The notes beneath the pieces were generated by a model. It worked only from the letters and a program-made list of their open reading frames with translations. It ran no database searches and had not been told where the DNA came from. Of a stretch of DNA of 64,000 nt, positions 59,208 to 64,000 are shown one piece after another. The position numbers and the translations under genes are program-made. The DNA is from Syntrophales bacterium (GTDB lineage Bacteria; Desulfobacterota; Syntrophia; Syntrophales; PHBD01), in contig DAOSEM010000003.1 in assembly GCA_035363115.1 (NCBI GenBank), positions 248,001 through 312,000 on the forward strand, read 5' to 3'. The stretch's first letter is position 1. Each line of letters starts with the position of its first letter.

Positions 59208-62000
59208 CTACGGCAGGTTGCTCAGGCAGCGATCACACAGGTCAGGGTGAGCGGCGGCCGTTCCCACCGTGTCGCTGTAGTTCCAGCAGCGCTGGCATTT
59301 GTTTCCCGTAGCACGGACCACGCCAACCGCCAGCCCCTCGATTTCCTGGCTTTCGTAAGGGTTCTCAAGGGCGTTCCGCTCGCTCAGCTCGATCTGGGAG
59401 ACAATTAGGAGCGCCCGCAGATCCTCCAGGTGCGACGCCAGGAGGGACCGGTGTCCTTCCGGAGGAGCAATCCGGACCCGGGCATCGAGGGAGTGGCCGA
59501 TCGTTTTTTCCTTTCTGGCCAGCTCCAGGGCCTTGGCGATTTCGCCCTTCAGGGTGATCAAGGCTTTCCACTGCTCTCCGAGCTCCGCTTTCAGGAGCGC
59601 CGGGTCGGCCTTCGGGAAATCCGTCAGGTGGACGCTGGCGGCCTTTCCGTCCCAGGCCGGCAGGGCGGACCAGATCTCTTCCGCAGTGAACGTCATGATC
59701 GGAGCCAGCAGGCGGGCCATGGCGTCAAGAATGATCGTGACGGCCGTCTGGGCGGAGCGGCGCTCCCGGGACGCCGCCCTGGATGTGTAGAAGCGGTCCT
59801 TCAGGACATCCAGGTACAGGGCACTCAAGTCCACCGTACAGAAGTTGTGCAGGGTGTAAAAGGCGACGTGGAACTGGAAGTTTTCGTATGCGTCCACGAC
59901 CCTCTGTGTGATCTCCTGGAGGCGATGGAGGGCCCAGCGGTCCATTTCCTCCATGTCGTCGTAAGCGACCGAATCTTTCCGGCGGTCGAAATCGTAAAGG
60001 TTTCCGAGGATGAACCGGCTCGTGTTGCGGATACGCCGGTAGGCCTCGACGAGGCGCTTGAGAATCTCTTCAGAGATCCGGATATCCACCGTGTAGTCCT
60101 CGGCGGCCACCCACAGGCGGAGGATTTCGGCGCCGTATTTGTCGATGATGTCCTGGGGATCCACGACGTTGCCGACGGACTTGGACATTTTCTTACCCTC
60201 TCCGTCGACGACGAATCCATGGGTCAGGACGTTCCGGTAGGGAGCCCGGTTCCTGCTTCCGACGGATTCCAGCAGGGACGAGTGGAACCAGCCCCGGTGC
60301 TGGTCGCTTCCTTCCAGGTACATGTCCGCGGGGGAGTGAAGGTTCGACCATGTTTCCAGAACCGCGGCATGGCTGACTCCGGAGTCGAACCAGACATCCA
60401 GGATGTTGGTCTCCTTGCGGAATTCGGTTCCCTGGCAGTGGGGGCAGACCGTCCCGGACGGCATCAGATCCTTGGCCTCCCGCTCGTACCAGACGTCCGC
60501 CCCGTATTGGCGGACGAGGGAGACAACGTGATCCAGCATCTCCTTCGTCAGGAATTCATTCTGGCACGCCGTGCAGTAGAAAATTGTGATCGGCACTCCC
60601 CACAGGCGCTGGCGGGAGATGCACCAGTCCGGGCGGTTCTCGACCATGCCGTAGATCCGGTCCCGTCCCCAGGAGGGGATCCAGCGCACTGTGTCGATGG
60701 CTTCCAGGGTTTTCTTCCGCAGGTCGTTGCGCTCCATGGAGATGAACCACTGCTCCGTGGACCGGAAGATGATGGGCTGTTTGCAGCGCCAGCAGTGGGG
60801 ATAGGAATGCTCGATGTCCACCAGGCCGAGGAGGGCGCCCTTCTCCCGCAGCTTCTCGTTGACCGGGCCGTTGGCGTCGAAGACGAACTGGCCGGCAAAG
60901 TCTGCCACGTCGGGGGTAAACTTGCCGTCCTCGTCCACGGGGGCATAGTTGTCCAGCCCGTATTCCATTCCGATCTCATAGTCTTCCTGTCCGTGTCCCG
61001 GGGCGATGTGGACGCATCCGGTCCCCGCTTCCAGGGTAACGAAGGGGGCGAGGATGAGAAGGCTCTCGCGATCGATGAGAGGATGGCGGCACTTGAGCCC
61101 TTCCATTTCCCGGCCGGGAAACTCGTCCAGGATCTCATAGGGCTTTCCCTTCCAGCCGAAAGCATCCAGGCAGTAGTCCAGGAGGTCTTTGGCCAGGATC
61201 AGGACTTCATTCTCGATCTTGACCGCAACGTAGAGGAACTCTTCGTGAAAGGCGATGGCCAGGTTGGCGGGAATCGTCCAGGGAGTGGTCGTCCAGATAA
61301 CAACACTGACCTTTTCGCCCTTCAGGGCGGGCCGAACCGCGCTGATGTCGGAAATCATGGGGAACTTTACATAGATGGAGGGCGTTGTATGGTCGCCGTA
61401 CTCCACTTCGGCCTCGGCGAGTGCCGTTTTGCAGGAAGCGCACCAGTAAACCGGTTTCTTTCCCTTGTAGACGCTTCCGCCCAGCCAGAGCTTCCCGAAT
61501 TCGGCAACCGTTATGGCTTCGTAGTCATAGGTCATGGTCAGGTAGGGATTCGGCCAATCGCCGAAGACCCCTAGCCGCTTGAACTGCTGCCGCTGGATGT
61601 CCACGAACTTCTCTGCATAGGCCCGGCAGAATCTCCGTTTGTCCGCCTGGGACATTTCGTAGCGCTTCTCACCCAGTTCCTTGTCGACCTGGTGTTCGAT
61701 GGGCAGACCGTGACAGTCCCAGCCGGGTACGTAAATGCTGTCGAATCCCGACATGTTCCTTGACTTGATGACCATGTCCTTGATGATCTTGTTGAGCGCG
61801 GTTCCAAGATGGATGTTCCCGTTCGCATAGGGAGGCCCGTCGTGGAGGATGTATGCCGGCCGTCCCTTGGAGACATCGCGGATTTTGCCGTAGATATCCG
61901 CTTCGTCCCAGGCACGCAGCATTTCAGGTTCCCGCTGCGCCAGGTTGGCCTTCATCGGGAAATCCGTCTTCGGTAGGTTCAGGCTGCCCTTGTAGTCCAT
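59208..62000 (-). CDS. ileS: Isoleucyl-tRNA synthetase
   Basis: 930 residues, class Ia. HIGH motif is in DGPPYANGNIHLGTALN, KMSKS is in GKKMSKSVGN. The zinc site at the C-terminus is CQRCWNY...CDRC. CP1 editing blocks such as VIWTTTPWTIPANLAIAF are present. Two ATG codons (62003 and 62000) follow AGGAGCAG; I choose the second for better spacing, which gives MDYKGSLNLPKTDFPMKANLA, typical of the bacterial enzyme. Confidence 0.97.
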   Translation of the reverse strand: MDYKGSLNLPKTDFPMKANLAQREPEMLRAWDEADIYGKIRDVSKGRPAYILHDGPPYANGNIHLGTALNKIIKDMVIKSRNMSGFDSIYVPGWDCHGLPIEHQVDKELGEKRYEMSQADKRRFCRAYAEKFVDIQRQQFKRLGVFGDWPNPYLTMTYDYEAITVAEFGKLWLGGSVYKGKKPVYWCASCKTALAEAEVEYGDHTTPSIYVKFPMISDISAVRPALKGEKVSVVIWTTTPWTIPANLAIAFHEEFLYVAVKIENEVLILAKDLLDYCLDAFGWKGKPYEILDEFPGREMEGLKCRHPLIDRESLLILAPFVTLEAGTGCVHIAPGHGQEDYEIGMEYGLDNYAPVDEDGKFTPDVADFAGQFVFDANGPVNEKLREKGALLGLVDIEHSYPHCWRCKQPIIFRSTEQWFISMERNDLRKKTLEAIDTVRWIPSWGRDRIYGMVENRPDWCISRQRLWGVPITIFYCTACQNEFLTKEMLDHVVSLVRQYGADVWYEREAKDLMPSGTVCPHCQGTEFRKETNILDVWFDSGVSHAAVLETWSNLHSPADMYLEGSDQHRGWFHSSLLESVGSRNRAPYRNVLTHGFVVDGEGKKMSKSVGNVVDPQDIIDKYGAEILRLWVAAEDYTVDIRISEEILKRLVEAYRRIRNTSRFILGNLYDFDRRKDSVAYDDMEEMDRWALHRLQEITQRVVDAYENFQFHVAFYTLHNFCTVDLSALYLDVLKDRFYTSRAASRERRSAQTAVTIILDAMARLLAPIMTFTAEEIWSALPAWDGKAASVHLTDFPKADPALLKAELGEQWKALITLKGEIAKALELARKEKTIGHSLDARVRIAPPEGHRSLLASHLEDLRALLIVSQIELSERNALENPYESQEIEGLAVGVVRATGNKCQRCWNYSDTVGTAAAHPDLCDRCLSNLP

Positions 62001-62064
62001 CATCTGCTCCTGTTTCAGGGTTTTATGTCCGATGACGCCTACCACAGAAAGGTATGGATTTTCA

Positions 62065-62103
62065 AGAATAAGAAAGGGCCCCCGGCGGTCGGCCGGGAGC
62101 CCT
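62065..62103 (-). terminator. Terminator of the groESL operon
   Basis: On the minus strand: GGGCTCCCGGC, loop CGACC, GCCGGGGGCCC (one mismatch), followed by TTTCTTATTCTT. It lies between groL and ileS (both minus), 34 bases after the groL stop. Confidence 0.82.
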
Positions 62104-62136
62104 TCAGAGGGAACGGTTCGGTTTGCTGCAGATTTC

Positions 62137-63771
62137 TTACATGCCCATGCCGGGATATCCTCCGCCGGGCATGGGGGGCATTCCCGCACCCTTCTCTTCC
62201 GGCTTGTCCGCGATCATGCACTGGGTCGTCAGCATCAGGGACGCCACGGAGGCGGCATTCTGGAGGGCGAAACGGGTGACCTTGGTGGGATCGATGACGC
62301 CGGCCTGGATCATGTCCTCGAATTTTTCGTTGGCCGCGTTGAACCCGAAGGCTCCCTTCTTTTCCTTGACCTTTTCCACCACGATGGAGCCTTCCCACCC
62401 GGCATTGGAGGCAATCATCTTGAGAGGCTCCTCCAGGGACTTCTTGACAATGTTGATGCCGATCTGCTGGTCCCCGGTAAGTTTCAGCTTGTCCAAGGCC
62501 TGGACGCAGCGGACATAAGCCACACCGCCTCCGGGGACGATGCCTTCCTCAACCGCCGCACGGGTCGCGTTCAGGGCGTCTTCGACGCGGGCCTTCTTTT
62601 CCTTCATTTCGGTCTCCGTGGCGGCGCCTACGCGGATCACGGCCACCCCGCCGACGAGCTTCGCCAGGCGTTCCTGGAGTTTTTCGCGGTCGTAATCGGA
62701 AGTGGTTTCTTCAACCTGTGCGCGGATCTGTTTCACCCGACCCTCGAGGGACTTGCGGTCTCCCGCCCCATCGATGACCGTTGTGTTGTCCTTGTCGATG
62801 ATGATCTTCTTGGCCCGTCCGAGGTCCTCAACCCGGGCGTTCTCAAGCTTGGAGCCGAGGTCTTCGGAGAGCATCTTTCCACCGGTGAGGATGGCGATGT
62901 CTTCGAGCATGGCCTTTCGCCGGTCGCCGAAGCCTGGTGCCTTGACTGCGGCCACATGGAGGGTTCCGCGGATCTTGTTCACCACCAGTGTAGCCAGTGC
63001 TTCGCCCTCAATATCCTCGGCGATGATCAGGAGGGGTCGTCCCATCTTGGCGATCTGTTCGAGGATGGGGAGTAGGTCCTTCATGCCGCTGATCTTCTTC
63101 TCGTTGATGAGGATGAAGGCATCTTCGAGGACCACTTCCATTTTTTCGGGATTGGTTACGAAATAGGGGGAGATATAGCCGCGGTCGAACTGCATGCCTT
63201 CCACGATCTCCAACTCCGTCTCAAGACCTTTCGCCTCTTCCACGGTGATAACACCTTCCTTGCCGACCTTGCTCATGGCCTCGGCAATGATGTTTCCGAT
63301 CCCCGCATCGTTATTGGCGGAGATCGTTCCCACCTGGGCGATTTCCTTTTGATCTTTCGTGGGTTTGCTGAGTTTCTTCAGTTCGCCGACCACGGTTTCC
63401 ACGGCCTTGTCGATTCCCCGCTTGAGGTCCATCGGATTGCTTCCGGCGGCTACGGTTTTTGCGCCTTCACGGTAAATGGCCTGAGCCAGGATGGTGGCGG
63501 TCGTCGTCCCGTCTCCGGCAACGTCGCTGGTCTTGCTGGCAACCTCGCGGACCATCTGGGCGCCCATGTTCTCGAATTTGTCTTCCAACTCGATTTCCTT
63601 GGCTACGGTAACGCCGTCCTTTGTCACGGTTGGGGCACCGAATGATTTATCCAGAATTACGTTTCTTCCCTTGGGTCCCAGTGTGACCTTTACGGCATCG
63701 GCCAGGGTATTGACACCCTTGAGGATCGACTTCCTGGCCTCCTCGTCGTACTGTAAAACTTTTGATCCCAT
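62137..63771 (-). CDS. groL: Chaperonin GroEL
   Basis: 544 residues. Landmarks: VTLGPKGRNVILDKSFGAPTVTKDG at the N-terminus, the ATP-binding GDGTTTATILAQAI, the IVPGGGVAYV segment, and a Gly/Met-rich tail (MPPMPGGGYPGMGM). It folds proteins in the GroEL-GroES cage. AAGGAGGAGGATAG precedes the ATG. It is co-transcribed with groES, 26 bases upstream. Confidence 0.98.
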   Translation of the reverse strand: MGSKVLQYDEEARKSILKGVNTLADAVKVTLGPKGRNVILDKSFGAPTVTKDGVTVAKEIELEDKFENMGAQMVREVASKTSDVAGDGTTTATILAQAIYREGAKTVAAGSNPMDLKRGIDKAVETVVGELKKLSKPTKDQKEIAQVGTISANNDAGIGNIIAEAMSKVGKEGVITVEEAKGLETELEIVEGMQFDRGYISPYFVTNPEKMEVVLEDAFILINEKKISGMKDLLPILEQIAKMGRPLLIIAEDIEGEALATLVVNKIRGTLHVAAVKAPGFGDRRKAMLEDIAILTGGKMLSEDLGSKLENARVEDLGRAKKIIIDKDNTTVIDGAGDRKSLEGRVKQIRAQVEETTSDYDREKLQERLAKLVGGVAVIRVGAATETEMKEKKARVEDALNATRAAVEEGIVPGGGVAYVRCVQALDKLKLTGDQQIGINIVKKSLEEPLKMIASNAGWEGSIVVEKVKEKKGAFGFNAANEKFEDMIQAGVIDPTKVTRFALQNAASVASLMLTTQCMIADKPEEKGAGMPPMPGGGYPGMGM

Positions 63772-63797
63772 TCTATCCTCCTCCTTCTGACCTTTAT

Positions 63798-64000
63798 TTA
63801 CTTTTCAATGACTCCCAGAATGTCATCCTCTCGCATAATGAGGTATTCCTTGCCTTCCACCTTGACTTCCGTACCGGCGTACTTGCTGAAGAGGATTCGG
63901 TCACCGGCCTTGACATCCAGCTTGATCAGCTTTCCATCCTCCGCGGTGCGGCCTTTTCCCACGGCTACGACCTTGCCTTCCATCGGCTTTTCTTTGGCGG
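63798..64000 (-). CDS. groS: Co-chaperonin GroES, C-terminal part
   Basis: About 66 codons of the C-terminal end of GroES, cut by the right edge. It contains EGKVVAVGKGRTAEDG, KAGDRILFSKYAGTEVKV and the family ending YLIMREDDILGVIEK. The mobile loop and start are outside the window. The methionine at 63983 is internal, not the start. Confidence 0.95.
   Translation of the reverse strand, partial: AKEKPMEGKVVAVGKGRTAEDGKLIKLDVKAGDRILFSKYAGTEVKVEGKEYLIMREDDILGVIEK

Overview
The window looks like a chromosomal segment of a strictly anaerobic, GC-rich deltaproteobacterium of the syntrophic type (Syntrophaceae/Syntrophobacterales-like; this placement is inferred from gene content, not from a marker phylogeny). 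The indicators are haem synthesis by the anaerobic sirohaem route, a large heterodisulfide-reductase/Flx-type electron-bifurcation operon followed by NfnAB, an ADP-forming acyl-CoA synthetase beside a CoA-transferase, and Gram-negative lipopolysaccharide core genes. Coding is dense on both strands. I saw no rRNA, tRNA, CRISPR array or intact insertion sequence.

Layout. 1-1266 (minus): rsmE (cut by the window edge) and prmA. 1426-12339 (plus): tetrapyrrole block with precorrin-2 dehydrogenase, a CcsA/HemX membrane protein, hemA, hemC, a cobA-hemD fusion, two copies of a 115-bp terminal-inverted-repeat element, a secreted protein, ahbC, hemB, ahbD, an EF-hand protein and one AhbA/AhbB-type sirohaem decarboxylase. 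12445-18137 (minus): a Spy/CpxP-like protein, a PlsC-like acyltransferase, kdsB, hldD, kdnA and kdnB, which together point to 8-amino-Kdo and heptose for the LPS inner core. 18301-25470 (plus): an RlmL-like methyltransferase, murI, then an operon of an intact ketosynthase, a catalytically dead ketosynthase partner (chain-length-factor-like), an acyl-CoA ligase and a long-chain-type acyl-CoA dehydrogenase. 25607-27494: a lower-GC AAA-ATPase plus DUF4276 (TOPRIM-like) pair, probably transferred and possibly defensive. 27662-31452: three tightly packed radical SAM genes, two methylthiotransferase-like without TRAM and one with two CX3CX2C motifs. 31688-35254: a small membrane protein, then zinc alcohol dehydrogenase, an enolase-superfamily enzyme and hslO on the minus strand.

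35597-47405 (plus): the energy core. A 1474-residue HdrA/GltD-like fusion is followed by MvhD, an FrhB-like iron-sulfur protein, HdrC, HdrB, FlxB-like and FlxA-like proteins, then after a terminator NfnA and NfnB. These could balance NADH, NADPH, ferredoxin and a disulfide or other two-electron acceptor. 47567-48875 (minus): atpZ-atpI-atpB without atpE. 49104-52711 (plus): a small coiled-coil membrane protein and a DctPQM TRAP transporter. 52800-56581: an acetyl-CoA hydrolase/transferase family gene divergent from an ADP-forming acyl-CoA synthetase. 56598-64000 (minus): trkA, trkH, lspA, ileS, groL and partial groES.

The least explained parts are the three-gene radical SAM operon, the ketosynthase/dead-ketosynthase operon, the AAA/DUF4276 pair and the HdrA fusion.
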